This document shows, in pieces, positions 7,959 to 16,455 of a stretch of DNA of 64,000 nucleotides. Under the pieces are notes generated by a model. The model did not search any database. It was not told the origin of the DNA and saw nothing but the letters and a program-made list of their open reading frames with translations. Position numbers and translations under genes: made by a program. The DNA is from RH-AL1 sp965198485 (GTDB lineage: Bacteria; Pseudomonadota; Alphaproteobacteria; Rhizobiales; Beijerinckiaceae): the NCBI GenBank assembly GCA_965198485.1, contig CBDAPQ010000005.1, forward strand, positions 2,852,001-2,916,000, in the 5' to 3' direction. Numbering within the stretch: position 1 is the stretch's first letter; each line of letters starts with the position of its first letter.

Positions 7959-10012
7959 CGGCCGGGATCGGCGTGCCGTCGCACATGGAGGCCAAGCGTG
8001 GCTCGACCGCGGACATCCTGCTCGAGACCGCGAACCCCGATCGTGATCCCGAAGGACTGATCACGAAGTTCCTGCAATATGAATCCTTCCGCATCCATCG
8101 CGAGAAGCACGAAGACGACATGGTCGGCACGCTCGCCGACCGCCTTAAGGTGCTCTACTGGTACCTCAACGACTACGTGCGCGACCGGCACTACGATTAC
8201 GTCGTGCCGCTCTCGGCGCGGCAGATCGAGTTCCTCAACGCGCCGGCGCCGATCGCCGGCGCCTCTCCGGCCGTGACCGTCGGGCTGCACAATTTCGTGC
8301 TGCGCGACATCCCGAGCTTCTCCAACCTCGCCGCTCCCGACGTATTGCGGGAGGCGGTCTACTGGTGGTGCATCGAGAAGGCGCCGCCCCTGAAGCTCGA
8401 AACGCGCCTGGTGACCGAGGAGCAGGTCGCCCTGCTGCGCACGGAGACGCAATGGGTCGGGGAGGAGTTCGCCCTCAACGGCTTCACGACGCATTTCTTC
8501 AACCGCCACACCGAGCTCCACATGCTCGACATGCGCATCCCGCGCGATCGGGCCGCCTACTTCTACTATCTCGTCACCTACGCCTTCACCCACCCTCACA
8601 TCCTGCGCTACCTGCCGCGCGAGTCGCTCCGCAGGGTGCTGCAGGAGCGCAAGGGCGCGCCGAGCACCCTTGATCTGGCGCTGGCGCGCTTCTGCATCCC
8701 GCGCCATCAGGCGACGAACGGCCTTGAGGCGGCACGCGACCTGCGGCGCCTCGGCGAAACGCTGCTGGCGCGCGAAGGCCTGCGCCTCGACCGCGATGCG
8801 CCGCTCCGCTCGCGTGCCGTCGACACGGGCGAGAACCTGCAGCCGCCCAAGCGCCCGATCGGCCCGCTCGAGCCCGGCGTCGCCCTGATCGGCCCGGCGC
8901 ACAAGACCTCCGGCCTCGGCCAGGCCGCACGGCTCTCCGCCGACATCCTGACGCGCTGCGAGAGCGTGGCGCCGACCGTGCTCGATTTCGATCTCGACAA
9001 TCCCGCGCCGATCGGCTTCGCCTCGACGACCGACTTTGCGCCCTACACGGCCAAGCGCGAGATCAACCTCATCCACCTGAACGCGGAGTCGGTGCCGCTG
9101 GCCTTCGCCTTCGAGCCGCGCGAGATCTTCGCGCAGAGCTACAACATCGGCTATTTCTTCTGGGAGCTGAACCAGATCCCCAAGTGCCACCGCCTCGCGC
9201 TCGAGCTGCTCGACGAGATCTGGGTGTCGTCCGAATACGACCGCGAGATCTACGCGCGCAACACGGACAAGCCGGTCGTCAACGTCGGCATGGCGGTGGA
9301 GCCGCTGCCCGAGGCGGCCCCGGTGGCGCGCACCGCGATCGGCCTCGAGGAGGACAGCTTCGTCTTCCTCACCACCTTCGATTCGTTTTCCTTCATCGAG
9401 CGCAAGAACCCGCTCGGCGTCATCGAGGCGTTCCGCCGTGCCTTTCCCGCCGGCGACGAGAAGGCCCGGCTCGTGATCAAGACTCAGAACCGCTTCCGCG
9501 TCTACGATCCCCACCAGCTGAAGATGTGGAAGCGCATCGACGCCGCCGTGCGCGCCGAGCCGCGCATCCTCGTCATCAACGAGACCTACGCCTACAAGGA
9601 CCTGCTCGGCCTCAAGCGCGCCTGCGACTGCTACGTGTCGCTGCACCGCTCGGAAGGCTGGGGCTTCGGCATGATCGAGGCGATGCAGCTCGCCCTGCCG
9701 GTGATCGCCACCGCCTATTCCGGCAACATGGAGTTCTGCACGCCCGAGACGGCCTGGCTCGTCGACTACGAGCTGGTCGGCGTGCGCGAGGACGAGTACA
9801 TCTTCGTCGAGCGCGGCTGCCACTGGGCCGATCCCGACCTCGACGAGGCCGCCACCCTGATGCGCACCGCCGTCGCCGACCCCGTCGCCGCCAAGGCCAA
9901 GGGCGAAGCCGCCGCCGCCTTCATCAAGGGGGATTTCTCGATCGAGGCGATCGGGAGACGCTACGCGGAAAGGCTGGCGAAGGTGCGGGCGATGGCTAAC
10001 CAACCACGATGA
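7955..10012 (+). CDS. Glycosyltransferase, GT4-type, with long N-terminal extension
   Basis: A protein of 685 residues. The catalytic part (about 290-670) has GT-B features: GPAHKTSGLGQAARLS, YFFWELNQIP, WVSSEYDREIY and the donor-binding CYVSLHRSEGWGFGMIEAM followed by LPVIATAYSGN with the conserved glutamates. Residues 1-280 are mostly helical and resemble no domain recognised here. The GTG at 7955 overlaps the stop of the preceding gene (GTGA), which indicates coupling; an upstream ATG at 7907 would overlap far more. The gene ends in an ATGA overlap with the next methyltransferase. It probably adds a sugar, perhaps mannose, to the island's glycan. Confidence 0.85.
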   Translation: MTAGIGVPSHMEAKRGSTADILLETANPDRDPEGLITKFLQYESFRIHREKHEDDMVGTLADRLKVLYWYLNDYVRDRHYDYVVPLSARQIEFLNAPAPIAGASPAVTVGLHNFVLRDIPSFSNLAAPDVLREAVYWWCIEKAPPLKLETRLVTEEQVALLRTETQWVGEEFALNGFTTHFFNRHTELHMLDMRIPRDRAAYFYYLVTYAFTHPHILRYLPRESLRRVLQERKGAPSTLDLALARFCIPRHQATNGLEAARDLRRLGETLLAREGLRLDRDAPLRSRAVDTGENLQPPKRPIGPLEPGVALIGPAHKTSGLGQAARLSADILTRCESVAPTVLDFDLDNPAPIGFASTTDFAPYTAKREINLIHLNAESVPLAFAFEPREIFAQSYNIGYFFWELNQIPKCHRLALELLDEIWVSSEYDREIYARNTDKPVVNVGMAVEPLPEAAPVARTAIGLEEDSFVFLTTFDSFSFIERKNPLGVIEAFRRAFPAGDEKARLVIKTQNRFRVYDPHQLKMWKRIDAAVRAEPRILVINETYAYKDLLGLKRACDCYVSLHRSEGWGFGMIEAMQLALPVIATAYSGNMEFCTPETAWLVDYELVGVREDEYIFVERGCHWADPDLDEAATLMRTAVADPVAAKAKGEAAAAFIKGDFSIEAIGRRYAERLAKVRAMANQPR

Positions 10013-11067
10013 AGACCGAAGTGACGACCGCCCCAGCACGAGAGACGATCGAGGCCGCCTATCTCGTCCTTCTCGGCAGGATGCCGGAGTCTGAAGCGAT
10101 AATCTCGCTATACCAGCAGAATTCGGCTATCGATCTTCTAAATACAATTACACGTTCAAAGGAATATCAAGACCGCAATAGTCGCAATCCTTTATATCAT
10201 TATAACTCGCCGTTCGATTGCGAGAAGATCATCCTCGATCACGCTCGTGGCGACCTTGTCGCGGCACCGGGCCTGTGCACGAATTTCCTCGGCACGAAGA
10301 TCGATCCGAAATACCTGCCGCACATTCTCGGGTCTATGGTCGGTCAGATCGAGGGCGTGCCGATCCCCGGCAACTGGCACGCCGACATTGCCGAGTGGGC
10401 GGCGGCGTTGCGGGCCGTGGACCTCGCCAAATCCACCTTTCGGATGCTCGAACTCGGCTGCGGCTGGGGATGCTGGATGGTGAACACGGGGGTCGCCGCG
10501 AGGAATGCCGGTCTGAAAGTCCACCTGACAGGCGTTGAGGCCGACGAGGGGCATATCCAATTTGCGCGCGAAGCGTGCGCCTTGAACGGGTTCATGAGCG
10601 ATGAGTTCGAACTCCGCCGCGGCATCGTCTCGGCTAGGCCGGGCACCGCGTTGTTTCCGCGTCAGGAACGACCGGGCGAGCATTGGGGCAACGAACCGAT
10701 CTTCGATGCGACAGATGAGCAGGTCTCCGCGCTGCAAGCGACAGGACATTTCGATTGTCTCACGAACATATCTTTGAAGGAAATCATCGGCGAGAGCGGC
10801 TATCTTGATCTCGTTCACATCGACATACAAGGCGGCGAAGCCGACTTTGTGAGCTCGTGCTTGGATGAACTTACCGAAAAGGTGGCATACCTCGTTATCG
10901 GCACGCATTCGCGCAGCATAGAAGGTCGACTGTTCGATACATTCCTTCACTCGGAATGGCAAATAGAGATTGAGCGTCCAGCTATTCTCAACGTCAACGA
11001 AAATCCCTTTCCGCAAATAGACGGCCTTCAAGGTTGGAGAAATAAGAAAGACGTTCGCAGGACTTGA
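10009..11067 (+). CDS. Methyltransferase with DUF4214-like N-terminal module
   Basis: The 352-residue protein has two parts. Residues about 10-65 (ETIEAAYLVLLGRMPESEAI, later ITRSKEYQDR) match the DUF4214-like helical module common in glycan clusters. Residues about 120-340 form a SAM methyltransferase with motif I MLELGCGWGCWM, then VEADEGHIQFAREAC, and DLVHIDIQGGEADFV typical of the FkbM group. It overlaps the preceding glycosyltransferase by ATGA. Base composition changes inside this gene: the 5' end and most of the rest are AT-richer than the genes to the left, and its codon use is less GC-biased. Confidence 0.8.
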   Translation: MKTEVTTAPARETIEAAYLVLLGRMPESEAIISLYQQNSAIDLLNTITRSKEYQDRNSRNPLYHYNSPFDCEKIILDHARGDLVAAPGLCTNFLGTKIDPKYLPHILGSMVGQIEGVPIPGNWHADIAEWAAALRAVDLAKSTFRMLELGCGWGCWMVNTGVAARNAGLKVHLTGVEADEGHIQFAREACALNGFMSDEFELRRGIVSARPGTALFPRQERPGEHWGNEPIFDATDEQVSALQATGHFDCLTNISLKEIIGESGYLDLVHIDIQGGEADFVSSCLDELTEKVAYLVIGTHSRSIEGRLFDTFLHSEWQIEIERPAILNVNENPFPQIDGLQGWRNKKDVRRT

Positions 11068-11085
11068 ACCGTCTCGGCGGAGGGA

Positions 11086-12252
11086 TCATGCAAAAGCTCC
11101 TTCTATGGCAACGATTGCGAAATCCATTTCATTGGCAAGGGTCATAGAAGCTGCCAAGTCGTGCCCCGCACGGCCAATACGCTCTGCGCGTTCAAGATGA
11201 CTTCCTGCCCACGTTATCTTCTCGACCAAATCGCTCATGTCACTTTCTACCGGTATGTAATTGAACCAAGGCTTTAGTCGATCGTAATACCATTGGCGGT
11301 AGCCCTCTTTCGAAGCGACCTTGAAAACCGCACCTGCAGACAGAAGTTTCGAGAACAAACCGGGCCATGAGTTACTATTGCCATCGATATCAATATGAAA
11401 AGCATATTTGTCGAAATCTGCGGACCGAATTATTGGCTTCATCAGCTTTGATCTTATCAGTTCGTCTCTTTCTTCAAGCGAGCTAAATTGAACAATATTG
11501 GTAAATCCGCAATCTAGAAGACTGCTGTTTTGATTTGCCAGGCTACATAAGATCGCACGCGGAAGTGTCCGCCATGTTGTTACTCGCGTCCCTGTTGTCG
11601 AGCCTCGCCACATACCCTGCATGTTACGCTTACTGAAAGGCATCGTATTTGCAAATTCGTTACGTAACGTATAGTAGCCAGCTGACTCGACGAAAATCGG
11701 ATCAGGCAACAAAACGCTACTGGGATGTAAACTTGAAAAAGAAGGCTCTCCTTCGGCAGAATCATCAAGCATCGATATTGAGAAGCATCCGTCTCCTCTT
11801 CTGAAACGGCAAACATGCATTAACATAGGGAGTACTCCCATAAAACGAAGCGCGACAAACCACATCCAATCCTGATTAATCTTGTTATGTATGAAAAACA
11901 CTACATTCTTACCATTTAAGTGAATATCGACTGCAGTCGGCTTATTATCGTCCTTCCGTCCAATGACCACTTCAACTGCTTTGAACATGCCTTTAATGTG
12001 CTCCGCAACCACTTCAAATGCATATGCTTGAAGCAATATAGCCATTACAATGTTCCAGCTTGCGTGCGGTAACACAATGCCGTCTTGTTTCATAGAGGAA
12101 CTCTCGATTTCTGCCCAAGCAGCAGTTCTAAAAAACTCAAATATAGCTTCGGCGGCTTCGCCGTATCGTCGCTGCCCGGCGAGCCCCTGTATCTTCCCGA
12201 CTGCAAGATCGCCCGGCGCGTCGCCAAGGCTTATGTGATCAACCTCAATCAT
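11086..12252 (-). CDS. GT90/CAP10-like glycosyltransferase (putative)
   Basis: A 388-residue protein with no signal peptide. The C-terminal half carries the pattern of the CAP10/GT90 family: MWRGSTTGTRV, AFHIDIDGNSNSWPGLFSKL, a gap with AVFKV, then WFNYIPVESDMSDLVEKITW. In eukaryotic members (protein O-glucosyl or xylosyltransferases, cryptococcal CAP10) these segments bind the UDP-sugar. The family link is by motif only and needs a profile search. Xylosyl transfer would fit the UDP-xylose-forming enzyme at 16808. The gene is AT-rich and points against its neighbours, and its 3' end lies 18 bp from the stop of the preceding methyltransferase. Confidence 0.6.
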   Translation of the reverse strand: MIEVDHISLGDAPGDLAVGKIQGLAGQRRYGEAAEAIFEFFRTAAWAEIESSSMKQDGIVLPHASWNIVMAILLQAYAFEVVAEHIKGMFKAVEVVIGRKDDNKPTAVDIHLNGKNVVFFIHNKINQDWMWFVALRFMGVLPMLMHVCRFRRGDGCFSISMLDDSAEGEPSFSSLHPSSVLLPDPIFVESAGYYTLRNEFANTMPFSKRNMQGMWRGSTTGTRVTTWRTLPRAILCSLANQNSSLLDCGFTNIVQFSSLEERDELIRSKLMKPIIRSADFDKYAFHIDIDGNSNSWPGLFSKLLSAGAVFKVASKEGYRQWYYDRLKPWFNYIPVESDMSDLVEKITWAGSHLERAERIGRAGHDLAASMTLANEMDFAIVAIEGAFA

Positions 12253-12367
12253 CGTTGCTCCCCTACTCGCACTTTGTAATGCCGCCTTCGATTAGCTTGG
12301 ATTATCATCGAGAGCCGTAGCAAGGTGTCGCCGACATTCTGCAAACACAACGCAGTGACCCGATTTG

Positions 12368-13771
12368 CTAGTTCCCGAAATACCTTCCCCCACCGGCAGT
12401 GGCTGATACAGAATCTGGCATTGGGAACTTCGCCACATAGCTCGACCAGCCTGGCGAGCTGTTCCCTATCCATCTATTGCCGGACACATCTTCGGCGATA
12501 GAGACAAACACCCCACCGCGTGTCGACGACGTGACGCTGTTCTGGCTACCGACGATGATCTCGCGCCCGTCCGCCTCGAGCCAGGGTGCCGTTAGCGAAA
12601 CATCGCTGTCACGTTCAATCGTGTTGCCGACAAGGGTAAGGCGCGAAGCGGACGAGCTTGTTGCGTTCGGCGCCGGAGCGTTCGACTTCGCACTGGCGTT
12701 TGAAACTATGGCTGGCATGTCGCTCTTGCCAAGGTTCCACTCGCTACCGATGATTGTCTGCACACCACCGGTAAAATGATCGAGTACGGTGGGAGCCTGA
12801 GCATAGAAGCTAGACGCGGCGATGATAAGCCTGCCGGAGCTTTGCACAATCGCGTGCTGGGAACTCATCCCAGCTGAAAAGCTAAGAGCTGACCCGGTTA
12901 AGGCCGCGGCCCGGCTTCGCATATGAATGCCGATCGCGGCCCCGTCGAAATCGTAGCCGGTGACAGTACCAAAAGCGCCACCCTGCGCGCCATCGAAGAA
13001 ATTGATGCAAGTCTGCCCAAGACACAAGCCTCCTTCAATCGCGTAATCATCAACCCTCCCTAGATCGATCGAGACGTTCTCCGCACGCTGGAAAATAGCG
13101 GATTGCGCCGGGGTCATCTGAAATGGGAAGCTATGATGATTGCGGACGCTCACGGTATCGAGCGCTCCGTCAAGTCGAATGCCGTAATCAAAACATCCAG
13201 TGCCGATCTCCGACAGGCGCGAGTTGCCGGCGTTTGCGTTGCCGCCCATGTCAATGCAGGTTGTAGCTCCCGCAACAAGCAGATTTTGTAGGGAGGTTGC
13301 CGGCTGCCGCGCACGAATAGCCGGTTGGTAAGTAATCAAGTCTGAACGGCGCTTTGGTTCGGCTGGTTGTCTGAACGACAGGCCAATTCCCCTGATCTCT
13401 TGACCAGGAGCCTCTAGGTTCAAGACGCCTTTATCGAAGCCGTCACCACTATGGTTTCCGAATACATTGTATATAAGAATCTTCGATACCGCTGGTCCAT
13501 CCCCCAAGATGCGCTGCCCCGGCCTGTTTAGTTCGATGGGACGCTTGAAAATGCAGTAATTGTTGGCTGGGATGTAGATGTCTTGTCCCGACGTGGCAAT
13601 CGCTTCAGCAGCAGCGGTGTCAACCTCCGCATTAGCTCCATTACCGTCGCATTTTGCGCCGTGGCTAAATATAGTTTCGTAGCTCTTGACGCTTCGTTGG
13701 TCTACTTGGGCGACGGCCACGCTAAGCGTTGCAACTAAAACAGAGACCTTCGTGGCGACCATTGACTTCAT
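12368..13771 (-). CDS. Secreted right-handed beta-helix protein (pectate-lyase-like fold)
   Basis: The 467-residue protein starts with a signal peptide (TKVSVLVATLSVAVAQ). After it comes FSHGAKCDGNGANAEVDTAA with YIPANNYCIF, the opening of the pectate-lyase-3/tailspike-like beta-helix family (normally GAKGDGxTDDTAA). The rest is rich in Gly, Asn and Ser with short beta repeats, as expected of parallel beta-helix coils. Such proteins cut, epimerise or bind polysaccharides outside the cell, but no catalytic residues can be assigned here. The gene lies in the AT-richer island segment. Confidence 0.65.
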   Translation of the reverse strand: MKSMVATKVSVLVATLSVAVAQVDQRSVKSYETIFSHGAKCDGNGANAEVDTAAAEAIATSGQDIYIPANNYCIFKRPIELNRPGQRILGDGPAVSKILIYNVFGNHSGDGFDKGVLNLEAPGQEIRGIGLSFRQPAEPKRRSDLITYQPAIRARQPATSLQNLLVAGATTCIDMGGNANAGNSRLSEIGTGCFDYGIRLDGALDTVSVRNHHSFPFQMTPAQSAIFQRAENVSIDLGRVDDYAIEGGLCLGQTCINFFDGAQGGAFGTVTGYDFDGAAIGIHMRSRAAALTGSALSFSAGMSSQHAIVQSSGRLIIAASSFYAQAPTVLDHFTGGVQTIIGSEWNLGKSDMPAIVSNASAKSNAPAPNATSSSASRLTLVGNTIERDSDVSLTAPWLEADGREIIVGSQNSVTSSTRGGVFVSIAEDVSGNRWIGNSSPGWSSYVAKFPMPDSVSATAGGGRYFGN

Positions 13772-13884
13772 CGACCTTTCTCAGCCTTCATGAGCCCGCT
13801 GCTCTGTAAGGGCAAGCCAAAAGGATCTTGACGCGGCGTCCGTAGAAGGAGAAGCCTCGCGGCCCAAGGCGGTAGGGATCAGAC

Positions 13885-15408
13885 ATGAACACGCTCGCGG
13901 ATGGCTTCAAGGCGACACGCTATTCGCAATTTGGCGAGGATGGCGTGCTGGGGTGGCTTTTCACCGGACGGCAAAACGGCTTCTACGTAGACGTCGGCTG
14001 CCATCATCCATTCCGCTTTTCGAACACGGCGATGTTGCATGCAGAGCATAATTGGCATGGCATCAACATAGATGTTGACGAGCGCGCGACCGAAATGTTT
14101 CGGCAGGCGCGCCCAAACGACATAAACATAACAATGGGCATTGCGGGCGAGGCCGGACGTCGAACAGTGACGATCTTTGATGAAGGGGCTATTAATTCCT
14201 TCGATGAGGCATCAGCATCTCATCCGGCCTGGGCGCATATCGCGCGCGTTAAGCGAGAGGTTGAAGTGCGACCTCTTGGTGCGCTCCTTCACGACATAGT
14301 ACCCAAAGGTCAGGCAATCACGCTCTTGAATATCGATGCCGAAGGGTTGGATGCCGAAATTCTTAGATCCAATGATTGGGATGCGTTCCGCCCTGAAGCC
14401 ATCACGGTAGAGGTCCACGACTTCGATCCAAACGATCCCACAGCCAACGAGACCTTTCGCTTTCTCCATCAGCAGAACTATCGCCTTATTTCTCACGTTG
14501 CAGTCACGTCTATCTATCATCGCCTACCAGACGCTCCGTCTTCCCCTATGACTGATGCAGAAGTTGTTTATCTCTATAGATGCTTGCTCGGGCGCGATCC
14601 AGAGTCGGCGGAGACGATCGCTTGGTTTAAGCGCGAACAAGGCACATTTGAAGTCGGACGCGACTATCTGCGCCGCTCTGAAGAATTTCGAATCATGAAC
14701 CGCAACACTCAACAACTTCAATATTATATCCCGGAACGCTTTCCATTGCCATTCGTCAAATCTATAAAGAAGCTCGCACTTGCGACGATTGTAAAAGACG
14801 AGTCAAAGTATCTTGAGAATATGATCCGTTCTTGCGCCACGATTATCGATTACGCTGTTATCGTTGATACAGGATCGAGCGATGACACGGTGGCAACCGC
14901 CCGCAACGTTCTTAACGAGCTAAATCTGTCCCACATCGTTGCGGAAGTACCGTTCGAGAATTTCGCTCAGGCGCGCAATGCGGCGCTAGCGCGAGTGCCG
15001 ACGCATGTGGATTGGATCCTGATGCTCGACGCTGATGAGGAGCTTGTCGAAGCCGACCTTTGGCGCTTTGCCGCGCTCCTTGACGCCGAAGATTCGATTG
15101 GCGGTTGGCAATTACCGCGGATGAACTTCGCCGACACCGACAAGCGAAAGCCGCTTGAGCCTTATCCCGATTGGCAGTTGCGGCTATTCCGGAATCGGCC
15201 AGACGATCCGATTCGATTTTCCGGACGCGTCCACGAAGCACCAGGTCACGTCGAGCGATGGGGTCGCGCGCCCCTGGTGAGGTGTGAAACAGGAGAGGTC
15301 GGCGGCCCGCACATCCATCATCTCGGCTACATGGACATCACGCCAGAGCGCTGGCAGAAGAAGCATGACTTTTATACAAGTCTGCAGGCTGACGCGGGGT
15401 CTAAATGA
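13885..15408 (+). CDS. Fused FkbM methyltransferase - DUF4214 - GT2 glycosyltransferase
   Basis: Three modules in 507 residues. Residues about 10-210 are an FkbM-type methyltransferase (YSQFGEDGVLGWLF, GFYVDVGCHHPFRFSNT, LLNIDAEGLDAEIL). Residues about 215-275 are a DUF4214-like module (VVYLYRCLLGRDPESAET, YLRRSEEFR). Residues about 298-507 are a family 2 glycosyltransferase (LATIVKDESKYLENMIRSC, VIVDTGSSDDTV, ILMLDADEE with the DxD-type metal site). One chain could therefore transfer a sugar and methylate the product. GATCAGAC before the ATG at 13885 gives no strong ribosome-binding site. Base composition is intermediate to low in GC. Confidence 0.82.
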   Translation: MNTLADGFKATRYSQFGEDGVLGWLFTGRQNGFYVDVGCHHPFRFSNTAMLHAEHNWHGINIDVDERATEMFRQARPNDINITMGIAGEAGRRTVTIFDEGAINSFDEASASHPAWAHIARVKREVEVRPLGALLHDIVPKGQAITLLNIDAEGLDAEILRSNDWDAFRPEAITVEVHDFDPNDPTANETFRFLHQQNYRLISHVAVTSIYHRLPDAPSSPMTDAEVVYLYRCLLGRDPESAETIAWFKREQGTFEVGRDYLRRSEEFRIMNRNTQQLQYYIPERFPLPFVKSIKKLALATIVKDESKYLENMIRSCATIIDYAVIVDTGSSDDTVATARNVLNELNLSHIVAEVPFENFAQARNAALARVPTHVDWILMLDADEELVEADLWRFAALLDAEDSIGGWQLPRMNFADTDKRKPLEPYPDWQLRLFRNRPDDPIRFSGRVHEAPGHVERWGRAPLVRCETGEVGGPHIHHLGYMDITPERWQKKHDFYTSLQADAGSK

Positions 15409-15525
15409 GCTGGCTGCTTTGCAAAACCTTTACTGGTGCGACTGGCTTTTTGTCCGAGTTTGGTTAAAAGCGCGAATAGAAAATCTGCAAGAGTTTTCAA
15501 TCCATCGCATGTCGGAGATGATAGA

Positions 15526-16218
15526 ATGACCGACCAAATCCTATCGATCCGCAAGTCCGGCGCGCCTGCTCATGACGAACTGACGAAAATCGTGGATATG
15601 GCGTTTGATAGAGCAATAAGCCGTCGAAGCCACGTCTCGACATCTGTGTTAGAGATGAACGGCATGTCCGGTCGCCTTTATAGAATGTTTATCAACAACG
15701 TCATACGATTTGCACCTGATCCCAGATATCTCGAGGTAGGCTCATGGGCGGGATCAACAGCTTGCTCAGCGATGGATAAGAACGTCTGCAAAATTGTCTG
15801 TATCGACAATTGGTCGTTATTCGGAGGCCCAAAGGAAGAATTTTTCGAAAACACGAATCGGTACAAGACTGGCCACGTCGACTTTGAGTTCGTCGAGGAG
15901 GATTTCCGCAAGGTAGACGTAGGATCTCTCGGTAAATTCAATGTCTACTTGTTCGATGGGCCTCACGAAAAGCAAGATCAATATGACGGTCTAGCCATGT
16001 ATAAAGAGGCTTTAGATGACGATGTCATATTCATCGTAGATGACTGGAATTGGCCGTTTGTTCGAAGTGGAACGATGGAGGCGATACGCGATACTGGATT
16101 TAAGGTGGATTTTGCAGTAGAGGTGCGGTCTTCATCAAATGATGAACACGCAGCGGTCCATGGGCAAAGAGGAGATTGGCACAATGGTTATTTCTTATCG
16201 AAGCTGTCACGCCGTTAG
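15526..16218 (+). CDS. Class I SAM-dependent methyltransferase
   Basis: A 230-residue cytoplasmic protein. PRYLEVGSWAGSTACSAM is SAM motif I, CIDNWSLFGG follows, and NVYLFDGPHEKQDQYDGL with VIFIVDDWNWPFVR is typical of the class I family of small glycan-cluster methyltransferases. The start is the ATG at 15526, with GGAGATGATAG just upstream; the open frame reaching 15436 is not used. It is the last gene before the AT-rich segment ends near 16.3 kb. The substrate is probably a sugar hydroxyl of the island's glycan. Confidence 0.75.
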   Translation: MTDQILSIRKSGAPAHDELTKIVDMAFDRAISRRSHVSTSVLEMNGMSGRLYRMFINNVIRFAPDPRYLEVGSWAGSTACSAMDKNVCKIVCIDNWSLFGGPKEEFFENTNRYKTGHVDFEFVEEDFRKVDVGSLGKFNVYLFDGPHEKQDQYDGLAMYKEALDDDVIFIVDDWNWPFVRSGTMEAIRDTGFKVDFAVEVRSSSNDEHAAVHGQRGDWHNGYFLSKLSRR

Positions 16219-16317
16219 CTAGTGTCGCTTCATCAGAGCTTAATCGGATTGCCCGCCGGTAAGCTTTTGCTTGGTTATATTCGACACATTCATCCTTAAT
16301 ACTTAGTCTAGTCATCA

Positions 16318-16455
16318 TTATCTTACGGCGGGCGCCGCGTCGGTCGAGAAAGCCGTCGCCGGCGAAGGCGCCGCGGTCGCGGCGAAGGCGAGCAGCGCCA
16401 CGCCGGCGCCCGCCCGGAGGTGAGCGGAGATGCGAAGGAGAGAGCCTACCGTCAT
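16318..16455 (-). CDS. Short secreted-peptide ORF, possibly the stump of a truncated gene
   Basis: The frame encodes 45 residues beginning MTVGSLLRISAHL, with a hydrophobic core (VALLAFAATAA) and a possible signal cleavage site at ATAFS; the stop follows ten residues later. A signal peptide with almost no mature protein suggests that the 5' end of an exported-protein gene was cut where the GC-rich flank (right) meets the AT-richer island (left). It could also be chance coding. Confidence 0.3.
   Translation of the reverse strand: MTVGSLLRISAHLRAGAGVALLAFAATAAPSPATAFSTDAAPAVR

Noticed and set aside
12249..12473. 74-codon ORF between the GT90-like and beta-helix genes
   Set aside because: It overlaps the 3' end of the beta-helix gene on the same strand and shows no conserved features.
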